A stretch of DNA of 64,000 bases from Rhodopirellula sp. (GTDB lineage: Bacteria; Planctomycetota; Planctomycetia; Pirellulales; Pirellulaceae): contig NZVD01000071.1 in the NCBI GenBank assembly GCA_002701385.1, positions 10,394 to 74,393 on the forward strand, in the 5' to 3' direction. The notes under the pieces were generated by a model. It was not told the DNA's origin and searched no databases. It was given only the letters and a program-made list of their open reading frames with translations. The translations under genes and the position numbers were made by a program. This document shows, piece by piece, positions 1 to 7,460 of the stretch; the first letter of the stretch is position 1; each line of letters opens with the position of its first letter.

Positions 1-831
1 TTCCGTGGGGCTGGTGCGTCGTCCTACCTCGATTGAACAACGGTCTGGCACGGTGTTCACACTGATACCACCTTCAATCATTCCCACATTGAGAGTTGGG
101 TTGGTTACCAACGGGTGTTCATTGAGCTGCCCAACCACCTCGGCAGCATACTGTTCTAAAACTTGAATAATGCGTGCCATGCGGTAAATGGCATTTTGTC
201 CGAGTTCCGGTTGAGAGCTATGGCAAGCCACGCCGGGCACTTCCAGTTCAAAACGGGTGACACCTTTATGCGCCACCACCACATCCAACAATGTTGGCTC
301 AGCCACGATAATCGCATCAGGCTGAGGGATCCATTGCTCTTCCAGCCAGAGGTCACACAGCTTTGCCGCGCCAGACATTCCGAACTCTTCGTTAACCGTA
401 CATGCCATCACCACCGTTGGACGATCGGGCGGAGGAGTTTCCACGAACCGTTTAAAGGCCGTAAGCATACATGCCATGCCCCCTTTAATATCGCAGCTAC
501 CTCGTCCATACATTTTTCCGTCTTGAATCACAGGATCGAACGGTTCAACGGTCATCCCGTCGATCGGAACAGTGTCCTGATGAGCTTCCAGCATGATTAA
601 GCGGCCGCCATCCTCTACGGAGCGACTGCCGGGCAAAACAGCCGCAATGTTATCTCGGCCCGGTTCCAGCGTATTACGTCGAAATTCGACTCCCAAATTG
701 GTAAACCAATTCTCCAGATATGAAGTCATTTTGTCTTCGTAGTAGATATCCCCAGAAACATCACGTCCCATCGGGTTCACGCTGGGGATACGGACGAGAT
801 CCTCTAGTAAGCCAAATAGTCCCTCAGACAT
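1..831 (-). CDS. M20-family metallopeptidase / deacylase (C-terminus cut by window edge)
   Basis: Reading the minus strand from an ATG at 831 gives 277 codons open to the window edge, so the C-terminus is missing. The product resembles the ArgE/DapE/ACY1/CPG2 group of zinc-dependent amidohydrolases, which cleave N-acyl amino acids or small peptides in the cytoplasm. Visible motifs are LEAHQDTVP (residues 81-89, His84 and Asp86), GRGSCDIKGG (109-118, bridging Asp114) and VNEEFG (146-151, catalytic Glu148/metal Glu149), in the family order and spacing. An AAGGAAG sequence lies 6-12 bases before the ATG and supports this start. No signal peptide is visible. ArgE, DapE and general M20 deacylases cannot be separated without the missing part. 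The neighbour at 880-1662 runs in the same direction and may be co-transcribed. Confidence 0.88.
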   Translation of the reverse strand, partial: MSEGLFGLLEDLVRIPSVNPMGRDVSGDIYYEDKMTSYLENWFTNLGVEFRRNTLEPGRDNIAAVLPGSRSVEDGGRLIMLEAHQDTVPIDGMTVEPFDPVIQDGKMYGRGSCDIKGGMACMLTAFKRFVETPPPDRPTVVMACTVNEEFGMSGAAKLCDLWLEEQWIPQPDAIIVAEPTLLDVVVAHKGVTRFELEVPGVACHSSQPELGQNAIYRMARIIQVLEQYAAEVVGQLNEHPLVTNPTLNVGMIEGGISVNTVPDRCSIEVGRRTSPTE

Positions 832-879
832 TAGGTGCTTCCTTTTCTAAATATTTGGCGGGCCGAGGCAATACTAGAA

Positions 880-1662
880 TCAGCTCGGCATCTTGCCTTC
901 TGCGATTTCACGCTCCCACTCATCCATCAGGGGCCAATCGGTCGCACAGGTCCCGAAATCTGCCATATGTCTGTAGCTTTCAAGTCGGGCAATCGTCCGT
1001 TCGAGTAATTCATCATCTTTCGGGAAGATAGGTCCGTGACTTGGAAGCAACCACTTCACGTTACTGGCTTTGATACGGCGGAGTGACTTAATAAAGTCAT
1101 CCAGATTACTTCCATGATGAGCATCAATGGCACCAACACATCCGTCGCGGTAAATGTTGTCACCGCTAAAGAGCAAATCTCCCATGCGGAAACTGAGTTG
1201 GCTATCGGTGTGCCCAGGAGTTAACCAAACCTCCAATTCTACGTCGCCGACCGTGATTTTATCACCGTCATTGATCAGCGTGTCGACTTCAACCGGGGGC
1301 ATATCCAAATCAATTCCTTGGGCTTCAATTTGAGCAAAGGTCTTGAGTTTGTCTCCGACTTTCAATGACTCTTCAGCCAATGGGTGAGCGGAAACCGTCG
1401 TTTTAAAAATTTGTTTAAGCTGTGCAAGTCCCTGGATATGGTCCACATCAGCATGAGTGGCAATCAGAGTTTTACAATGGGCAAAGGGGAAGTCCAGATT
1501 GCGGATGAGATCGACAACTTCCTCAACAACTTCTTCATAACCAATATCAATCAATAACCATTCGTCATTACTGTAAATCAGATAGATATTACAACCGATG
1601 ACATATCCCAGTTGGTGATTAACTTCGATGACATTAGGAAAGACAGGACGGCGTTCCAGCAT
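880..1662 (-). CDS. Metallo-beta-lactamase-fold hydrolase with altered HxDxDH motif
   Basis: A 260-aa protein with the metallo-beta-lactamase fold: motif 1 at residues 70-75, GHTDSQLSF around 150-158 (His151), SGDN at 166-169 (Asp168) and PSHGP at 207-211 (His209). In the family these residues bind two zinc ions, and members hydrolyse thioesters, lactones, phosphodiesters or similar bonds. Motif 1 reads H70-A-D72-V-D74-H75, so the second histidine of the usual HxHxDH is an aspartate. This suggests a changed metal site or a subfamily with its own chemistry. The start at 1662 is an ATG with AGGA about 8 bases upstream. No signal peptide is seen. The substrate is unknown. It lies 48 bp upstream of the M20 gene and 77 bp downstream of the epimerase, all on the minus strand. 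Confidence 0.85.
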   Translation of the reverse strand: MLERRPVFPNVIEVNHQLGYVIGCNIYLIYSNDEWLLIDIGYEEVVEEVVDLIRNLDFPFAHCKTLIATHADVDHIQGLAQLKQIFKTTVSAHPLAEESLKVGDKLKTFAQIEAQGIDLDMPPVEVDTLINDGDKITVGDVELEVWLTPGHTDSQLSFRMGDLLFSGDNIYRDGCVGAIDAHHGSNLDDFIKSLRRIKASNVKWLLPSHGPIFPKDDELLERTIARLESYRHMADFGTCATDWPLMDEWEREIAEGKMPS

Positions 1663-1739
1663 GAATGATTCCTATGGTGTGGTATGAAAAGTTAACAGCG
1701 ATTTTAATTCTTGCGCGTTTTATGTACAAGCATCAGACC

Positions 1740-2612
1740 TTACGCCTTCGCTAAAAGCTCGGTTAATGTTTCCCGATATGTGGGATATTTCCATTGCAAT
1801 TGAAACTCGTCCATCAAACGCTGGTTACAAATTCGTTTAGAAGAGCTGGCTCGTTGGGCCACGGCACTGTCGGCTTGTGTATCTTCAAACACGACAGGAG
1901 GTGCTCCCAATTGTCTCGCGATTTCCTGTAAATACTCGTGACGATCGACCGGGTGTCCATCGGAAACAAGATAGAGGTGTTCACTAGGCAGTTGACTTAT
2001 GACGCAATCGACGACACGCACAGCATCCTGTACATGAATCAGGTTGAGCCAACCTGTCGAGGGCACCTTGAGAGGCTGGCCCTGTTTTATCTGTGCCAGT
2101 CGTGGAATTCGATTCGGCCCATAAATTCCGGCAAGGCGTAAAATGGTCACGCGTGGTAAGGCTGCTTGAGCCTGTTTATCCAGCAGGAATAATTCCGCTT
2201 CGAGGCATGCTTTGCCACCAGGGCGAGTTGGTGCGGTTTCAGATGTTTCAGTCACCCAGCTTCCGTCATCCTGTCCATAGACTCCGGTCGAGCTAATATA
2301 CACCAACTGTTGGACCGAGTCCGGCAGGCGATGCACGACATTCTTAAGCCCCTGAACGTAAACATCTTCGAGTGAATATTTCCCCGAACGATCATATCCC
2401 ACGGCATACAATACTTGTTCCACAGCCGGAAAAATCGGCAGCGATTGAGGTTCCATGACGTCACCCACGAGCGGTTGAATCCCCAGAGTTCGCAGCCTCT
2501 GCGCATTATCCTGGCTTCGAGTAAGAGCGAACACCTGATCACCCTGAGCAATCCAGTGTTTTGCGACAGGCGTACCCAGGTAGCCACAACCTATGATTAT
2601 TCGAGTTGCCAA
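1740..2612 (-). CDS. NAD(P)-dependent epimerase/dehydratase-like SDR protein
   Basis: A 290-aa extended-SDR protein. The N-terminus has a nucleotide-binding glycine motif (GCGYLG, residues 8-13) directly after the first strand, and YISSTGVYG (105-113) matches the active-site strand and the Ser-Ser-Thr-Gly-Val-Tyr signature of sugar-nucleotide epimerase relatives such as YeeZ. The catalytic lysine three residues after the tyrosine is not present (VYGQDD), as in several atypical members, so the enzymatic reaction is uncertain. The start is a TTG at 2612. The ATG at 2620 is in another frame that stops within eight codons, so TTG is the only start that keeps the full Rossmann motif. It is divergent from the HtrA gene at 2869 across a hairpin-rich spacer. 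Confidence 0.82.
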   Translation of the reverse strand: MATRIIIGCGYLGTPVAKHWIAQGDQVFALTRSQDNAQRLRTLGIQPLVGDVMEPQSLPIFPAVEQVLYAVGYDRSGKYSLEDVYVQGLKNVVHRLPDSVQQLVYISSTGVYGQDDGSWVTETSETAPTRPGGKACLEAELFLLDKQAQAALPRVTILRLAGIYGPNRIPRLAQIKQGQPLKVPSTGWLNLIHVQDAVRVVDCVISQLPSEHLYLVSDGHPVDRHEYLQEIARQLGAPPVVFEDTQADSAVAQRASSSKRICNQRLMDEFQLQWKYPTYRETLTELLAKA

Positions 2613-2650
2613 CGAGCCATTCTCATGTGAAAGAAGAAGTTCTAGTGGAA

Positions 2651-2709
2651 CCCGAAGTCGGTTCGGGCAAACATGGTAAAGTTTGAGGCTTGATGAATTG
2701 CCTCAAACT
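2651..2709. promoter_or_regulatory. Two adjacent inverted repeats between divergent genes
   Basis: In the 256-bp spacer between the divergent epimerase and HtrA genes there are two consecutive hairpins. The first pairs CCCGAA (2651-2656) with TTCGGG (2662-2667). The second is a perfect 10-bp repeat, AGTTTGAGGC (2680-2689) with GCCTCAAACT (2700-2709), around a 10-base loop. Neither is followed by a T-run on either strand, and both lie upstream of both genes, so a terminator is unlikely. An operator for the divergent promoters or a 5' UTR structure of the minus-strand transcript is more plausible. The rest of the spacer (2710-2868) is AT-rich, with several weak -10-like hexamers near 2770-2790. 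Confidence 0.5.
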
Positions 2710-2868
2710 CAGGAAAAAGTACGACATCCCAACTACAAGCGCAGCAATCAGGAGTAATAATTATTAATACTACCATTTTGTATTATATTCAATGGAACTA
2801 CGCCCAAATGGATTTGGCGTAGTTGGAATGGCAGGAAGCTCTGACCTATATAGATTTAGTGAAACCGA

Positions 2869-4962
2869 ATGAGCCTATTCAACCTATACGCTGGGCGACA
2901 GACTTCTAGTTACCTGTCACTACTAATATTACTGACACTAAGCACACTGGCCGTGGCGCAACCGGAAGCTGGTGACGAGCGAGCTATTGTCGTTCCCGTT
3001 TCAGATAAATTGGTTGACTTTTTCTCCGGCTCGACGCCAAGTTCTATCGATGAACTTGAAGCAGCGCAGGCACATGTCCGTGAACTTGCCGAGACAGTGC
3101 AAAAAACCGTAGTCGGTGTTGGTGTTGGCGCCGCACAGGGTAGCGGTGTGATTATAAGTCGTGATGGATATGTGCTAACCGCTGCTCATGTTTCGGGGCG
3201 TCCAGGAAGAATGGCTCGGCTATTCCTTTCCGACGGCCGAATGGTTCCTGCCCGCACTTTGGGATTGAACAAAACTTTTGATGCCGGATTAATGAAGATC
3301 GCTATTGACGACTGGGAAGATCAAAACTGGCCGCATGCAGACATGGGGTCATCGGTTGATGTCGAGTTAGGTCAATGGGTTATGGCTGTAGGACATCCCG
3401 GCGGATTTCAGGCGGACCGTAATCCGGTAGTTCGCTTGGGAAGAATTGTTCACACATACAAAGACGTGCTTACCTCAGATTGCACACTCATCGGTGGCGA
3501 TTCAGGTGGGCCTCTATTTGGTATGGATGGCCGCGTTGTTGGGATTCATAGTCGAATCGGACCTGAACTCAGCCACAATGTTCACGCTCCTGTTGATTCC
3601 TACAAGGAAGGTTGGGAGCGAATGGCCAATGAGGAGCAATGGGGACAGATGCCCGGAGCTCCTTTAGTTGGGGTAACCGGAGGGCAGAACCCAGACAAAG
3701 CGGAAATTGAGAGCATCGTTCCTGGTAGTCCGGCTGCCAAAGCAGGGATCCGCAAGGGAGATATCATCATCGAATTTGCAGGCAAAGACATTTCGACTTT
3801 TGACTCGTTAGTCAATGTTGTGGGAATTCACCGTCCCGGAGAAGAGGTAATGGTGAAGATTCTACGAGATGACAAGGAGATCGATATTAAATTGACGATT
3901 GGTCAGGCTAATGGTCGCATTCCGGATGCTCCTGAAGAAGATAGTAGTCTGCAGGAACAGCCAGTAGCTGCTGAATATAACAGTTGGCTTAGTTACATTG
4001 CCGCTTATAAACCAGCTACGATTCACCAAAAGAATCATTCCGAGATCGTCAATGCATTTACACCGGTGGTGACGAAAGCCGACAATTCCACCGTGAAGGT
4101 ATTGGACAAGAAACGCCCGCTGGCCTTAGGTGTCATTGTGAGTGCTGACGGCTATGTACTAACCAAAGCAAGTGAAATCCTCAGTGATGAACGTGAATTT
4201 CCTTTGATTTGTGAAGACTCTCGAGGCAACAAGTATGAAGCCAGTTTTGTTTCACACCGTCCCAAAGTGGATCTGTTGATGTTGAAGCTGGATGCTCGGA
4301 AGCTGAAACCAATTAAATGGAATACGGATCCACAACCACTGGGAAGTTGGTTGGTTTCCCCCACCAATAATGGGAAACCGTTAGCCATCGGCGTGGTAAG
4401 TGCGCACCCACGTGCTATTCGTGGCGGGCTGTTGGGTGTCTTCTTAGGTGAAACACCAGATGGTGTCCGCGTTGAACAGGTCTTTCCTAATACAGCTGCC
4501 GCCCGTGCCAAAATGGCGCGAGGTGACATTATTCTTAAAGTCAATGAAGTTGAAATCATGAACCGGGAGCACTTGATCGAAACGGTTCGCAGTCACTTGC
4601 CCGGGGAAAAGATCACACTCCAGGTGCGACGAGGAGATGAGCAATTAGATATCGATGCGGTGTTAGGTCGGGAAGAAGATATCGCTGGTAGCCGAGCTGT
4701 GGAACAACAGAATCTCGGAGGGCCACTGAGTAGTCGCCGTAGTGGATTCCAATCCGTATTACAGCACGATACGGTTCTGCGTCCGGAACAATGTGGCGGG
4801 CCTATACTCAATACGAAAGGTCAGGCCATTGGAATCAATATTGCCCGTGCCACGCGAGTGTCTTCCTACGCTCTACCTGCGACGGTTATCGTCGCACTCA
4901 TCGAAGAAATGAAAACACGTGATGCGGATGCAGTAAACGAACCGGGCGACGCAGCCAATTAG
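2869..4962 (+). CDS. Secreted HtrA-like serine protease with second, degenerate protease half
   Basis: A 697-aa exported protein with a signal peptide (hydrophobic 14-30, cleavage likely after AVA-30). Residues 85-250 form an HtrA/DegP trypsin-like domain with an intact triad: His107 (TAAHVS), Asp138 (FDAGLM) and Ser212 (GGDSGGPLFG). A PDZ domain follows (about 265-345). A second trypsin-like half starts near 395, but the His position is Ser435 (LTKASEI) and the Ser position is Cys642 (EQCGGPIL). A second PDZ (about 520-600) sits between the two barrels of this half. HtrA proteins degrade or chaperone misfolded envelope proteins, and the second half is probably non-catalytic and structural or regulatory. 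No clear Shine-Dalgarno precedes the ATG. It converges on ruvX, 21 bp away. Confidence 0.9.
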   Translation: MSLFNLYAGRQTSSYLSLLILLTLSTLAVAQPEAGDERAIVVPVSDKLVDFFSGSTPSSIDELEAAQAHVRELAETVQKTVVGVGVGAAQGSGVIISRDGYVLTAAHVSGRPGRMARLFLSDGRMVPARTLGLNKTFDAGLMKIAIDDWEDQNWPHADMGSSVDVELGQWVMAVGHPGGFQADRNPVVRLGRIVHTYKDVLTSDCTLIGGDSGGPLFGMDGRVVGIHSRIGPELSHNVHAPVDSYKEGWERMANEEQWGQMPGAPLVGVTGGQNPDKAEIESIVPGSPAAKAGIRKGDIIIEFAGKDISTFDSLVNVVGIHRPGEEVMVKILRDDKEIDIKLTIGQANGRIPDAPEEDSSLQEQPVAAEYNSWLSYIAAYKPATIHQKNHSEIVNAFTPVVTKADNSTVKVLDKKRPLALGVIVSADGYVLTKASEILSDEREFPLICEDSRGNKYEASFVSHRPKVDLLMLKLDARKLKPIKWNTDPQPLGSWLVSPTNNGKPLAIGVVSAHPRAIRGGLLGVFLGETPDGVRVEQVFPNTAAARAKMARGDIILKVNEVEIMNREHLIETVRSHLPGEKITLQVRRGDEQLDIDAVLGREEDIAGSRAVEQQNLGGPLSSRRSGFQSVLQHDTVLRPEQCGGPILNTKGQAIGINIARATRVSSYALPATVIVALIEEMKTRDADAVNEPGDAAN

Positions 4963-4983
4963 TTGGATGAACTCTGTCGCTGG

Positions 4984-5412
4984 TTAACGTTCCAGATAGG
5001 CTTGCAGCATTTGTTGGGCCGCAATCATATCTAGTCGTTTCTTGCGTTTACTGGCTTTGATATTGCCCGCGATCATCAGTTCGTGGGCCAGCGACGTAGT
5101 AAATCTCTCATCATGAAATGTGATCGGTCGCGCAGTGACTTCTGCTAACCAAGCTCCGAATTCTCGGGCTTCCTGACTTTTGGCTGTTTCATAGCCATCG
5201 GTGCTGATCGGTAGGCCGACAACAAACCCGACAATCTCTTCTTCCTTGACGAGCTCATTAAAACGTCGGGCATCGGCATCCAGATCCCGACGTTGATAAT
5301 TCTCAACGGGGCTGGCAAAGGATTGGCCTTTATCACAAATAGCAATGCCGATCCGTACGGTACCAAAGTCGATACCAGCCAGGCGGCCGGTCTGAGGGAA
5401 TGCGTTAGTCAC
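4984..5412 (-). CDS. ruvX: RuvX/YqgF-family Holliday-junction resolvase-like nuclease
   Basis: A 142-aa protein of normal family length. It has the RNase H-like acidic motif GIDFGTVRIGIA (residues 13-24, Asp15), the VVGLPISTDG segment (64-73), DERFTT (101-106) and the C-terminal acidic residue in LDMIAAQQML (Asp128). YqgF proteins are implicated in 16S rRNA 5'-end processing and have been proposed to resolve Holliday junctions. The start is a GTG at 5412; no ATG lies upstream in frame near the first strand. Downstream partner of the lipase-like gene: its start lies 8 bp after that gene's stop, so the two are probably one transcript. It converges with the HtrA gene. Confidence 0.9.
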   Translation of the reverse strand: MTNAFPQTGRLAGIDFGTVRIGIAICDKGQSFASPVENYQRRDLDADARRFNELVKEEEIVGFVVGLPISTDGYETAKSQEAREFGAWLAEVTARPITFHDERFTTSLAHELMIAGNIKASKRKKRLDMIAAQQMLQAYLER

Positions 5413-5420
5413 GTTTGAGT

Positions 5421-6380
5421 TTACTTGAGGGGAGTACGGGTTGGTTCCGATTCAAAGTAACCACTTTTTAAGAATCGATGGACGTATTGTAATGTCTCAT
5501 GTTGGTTCATAATTCGGGTGTGAGTGGAATTGACAGTGCGAAAGTCACGGGCGCCCACGAGTTTCGACTCTTCCACCGTGACCACTAGATCGTTGGGACC
5601 ATCAAGTAAGGGATTTCGTACCAGATTACTTGTCATGACCCCTGCGAGAATGCCAAATTCAAAATCGGGTGTTGCCAGCTGTAATTCAAGATCATCAAAG
5701 CCGTTAGCTAGTTCCTGCCCAGAGATTCCCCAAATCGACTCGAATAGGATATTGTCGTTTACAGCTCGGCCGAATGACGAGCCTTGATTAGGCGGAGCGA
5801 GCATAACCATACGTTTGATTCGTTGGTCGGTGTGAGTTTTCAAAAAACGCCGGACAATAATATTCCCCATGCTGTGCCCCACCAATTGAATTTCCGCATC
5901 TTTTGGGAAATGCGAGATGAGTTCATTGAATTTCTCTGCATGCTGGCTGATTGTCTGTCGCGTACTAGCGTAACTCCAACTGATCACATCGGCTGCCTGT
6001 CTATCACGCAGATATTTTCCCAGCGGTTCCAGAGAGTTCTTTGTGCGAATGACGCCATGCAGTAATACGATGATCTTTTGCTTATAAGGTCGAATCGTTC
6101 CGTCCTGAACCAAGGTGTCGAATCGTTCCTGACATTGATCGTAGGAACCCCAGGCGCGTCGCACGTTCTTACCATCTAGAACTCGGCAGTGGTTGGTATA
6201 GTGATTTCGCTGAATACGCCAATCACCTTGGACGCGGATATCAGTCCAAAACTGTTTTCCGCCAAGCGTCTTAAACTGCAGATTGATATTCAAGGGAGAT
6301 TCATCATTGGATATTGCAAAATTGGAATGTAAAAAAGCGAGTGCCAATGTTGCTAGAGTTTTACGTCTCGAGGAATTCAT
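5421..6380 (-). CDS. Secreted alpha/beta-hydrolase (lipase/esterase-like)
   Basis: A 319-aa protein from the ATG at 6380 (a TTG codon directly before it is also open). The N-terminus looks like a short signal peptide (basic SSRRK, then a hydrophobic run to about residue 22). LLHGV (106-110) is the oxyanion loop and VGHSMGN (167-173) the nucleophile elbow with Ser170. The pattern matches triacylglycerol-lipase-like hydrolases such as the PGAP1/EstA group. A VLHGVIRT-type loop followed by a short lid is visible, and a late GPNDLVVTVEES segment probably carries the catalytic Asp. The substrate is unknown. It lies 12 bp downstream of manC and 8 bp upstream of ruvX, which suggests one minus-strand operon running from 8866 to 4984. 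Confidence 0.85.
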   Translation of the reverse strand: MNSSRRKTLATLALAFLHSNFAISNDESPLNINLQFKTLGGKQFWTDIRVQGDWRIQRNHYTNHCRVLDGKNVRRAWGSYDQCQERFDTLVQDGTIRPYKQKIIVLLHGVIRTKNSLEPLGKYLRDRQAADVISWSYASTRQTISQHAEKFNELISHFPKDAEIQLVGHSMGNIIVRRFLKTHTDQRIKRMVMLAPPNQGSSFGRAVNDNILFESIWGISGQELANGFDDLELQLATPDFEFGILAGVMTSNLVRNPLLDGPNDLVVTVEESKLVGARDFRTVNSTHTRIMNQHETLQYVHRFLKSGYFESEPTRTPLK

Positions 6381-6392
6381 CAATATACAATC

Positions 6393-7460
6393 CTATAGGT
6401 GTAAGCTATCCTGTTTGGATTCTAAAAGGCGGACTAATTTCCGTACGGATTCCTCCTCCTGTTTATTCGCAACCAATGTGGCGTCCTCCGTATGGACAAT
6501 GATTAAATCACTCACGCCAATGGTGGCAACTAAATGATCTTTCGACGATTGGATAATCGAATTAGTAGTTTGGATTCCGGCGTGCTTCCCAACGACGGTG
6601 TTGTTGTTTGCATCGGTAGGGAACAATCTGGATAAAGCCTGCCAGCTTCCGATATCATCCCACTCGAAGGGAGCTTCGATCACCAACACGTTAGCGTGGT
6701 GTTCCATAACAGCATAGTCAATGGAAATGCCCTCGATAGCTGTGAATTCCCGTTTTATAACATCATGGAAATCCGCTTCGCCACGTCGCTGTACTATCCG
6801 ATTGATGCGTAGAATCATGTCCGGTTGATACTGTTCTAATGCTTCGAGGATCGCCCGGGCCTTCCAGACAAAGATCCCGGAATTCCAGTAATATCCACCC
6901 TCGTCTAGATATTGTTTTGCCGTATCGATAACAGGCTTTTCTTTGAATTGCTCCACTCGAAAAACATCGGAATTAACGGATTCGCCTCGTTGAATGTATC
7001 CATAGGATTCTGCCGGCCTGTCAGGAGTAATTCCAAAGGTAATCAGCCGGGAAGGATCCTGTTCTACCAATTTATGGGCTTTCGTAACGGCCTCATGAAA
7101 TGCCTCGACCGGTTGAATGATATGATCACTGGGCATCACAATCATGGTCGCATCCGGATCTTCAGCCGCAATCAAGCCAGCAGCCAGACCAATACATGGA
7201 GCGGTATCACGTTTCGCAGGCTCGCCGATAATTGACTTGCTGCTTAAAGCTGGGAGTTGATCTTCAATGGCTGAAACCAACGATTGATTGGTGATGACCG
7301 AGATGTTATCAACCGGCACGAGCGAATCCAATCGATCAATGGCTTGTTGAATCAGACTGCGCTCACCTCCAAAACTCAATAATTGTTTGGGGATAGCCAT
7401 ACGGCTTAATGGCCAAAAGCGAGTGCCTGCTCCACCTGCCATCACTACGGCATGTATCAT
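6393..7460 (-). CDS. manC: Mannose-1-phosphate guanylyltransferase
   Basis: A 355-aa nucleotidyltransferase. The N-terminal signature VVMAGGAGTRFWPLSR (residues 5-20) and the later FKEKP motif are diagnostic of GMP enzymes, which make GDP-mannose from mannose-1-phosphate and GTP in the cytoplasm. At 355 residues it lacks the C-terminal phosphomannose-isomerase half of bifunctional ManC/AlgA proteins, so it is the monofunctional type. The ATG at 7460 overlaps the stop of the upstream UDPGP gene by 4 bp (ATGA arrangement), and GGAGG sits in the end of that gene at good spacing, indicating translational coupling. GDP-mannose and the product of the upstream gene would feed envelope polysaccharides. 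Confidence 0.92.
   Translation of the reverse strand: MIHAVVMAGGAGTRFWPLSRMAIPKQLLSFGGERSLIQQAIDRLDSLVPVDNISVITNQSLVSAIEDQLPALSSKSIIGEPAKRDTAPCIGLAAGLIAAEDPDATMIVMPSDHIIQPVEAFHEAVTKAHKLVEQDPSRLITFGITPDRPAESYGYIQRGESVNSDVFRVEQFKEKPVIDTAKQYLDEGGYYWNSGIFVWKARAILEALEQYQPDMILRINRIVQRRGEADFHDVIKREFTAIEGISIDYAVMEHHANVLVIEAPFEWDDIGSWQALSRLFPTDANNNTVVGKHAGIQTTNSIIQSSKDHLVATIGVSDLIIVHTEDATLVANKQEEESVRKLVRLLESKQDSLHL

Noticed and set aside
4152-4559. 135-codon ORF antisense to the HtrA-like gene
   Set aside because: Shadow of the real coding frame; composition is that of a reverse-read protein.
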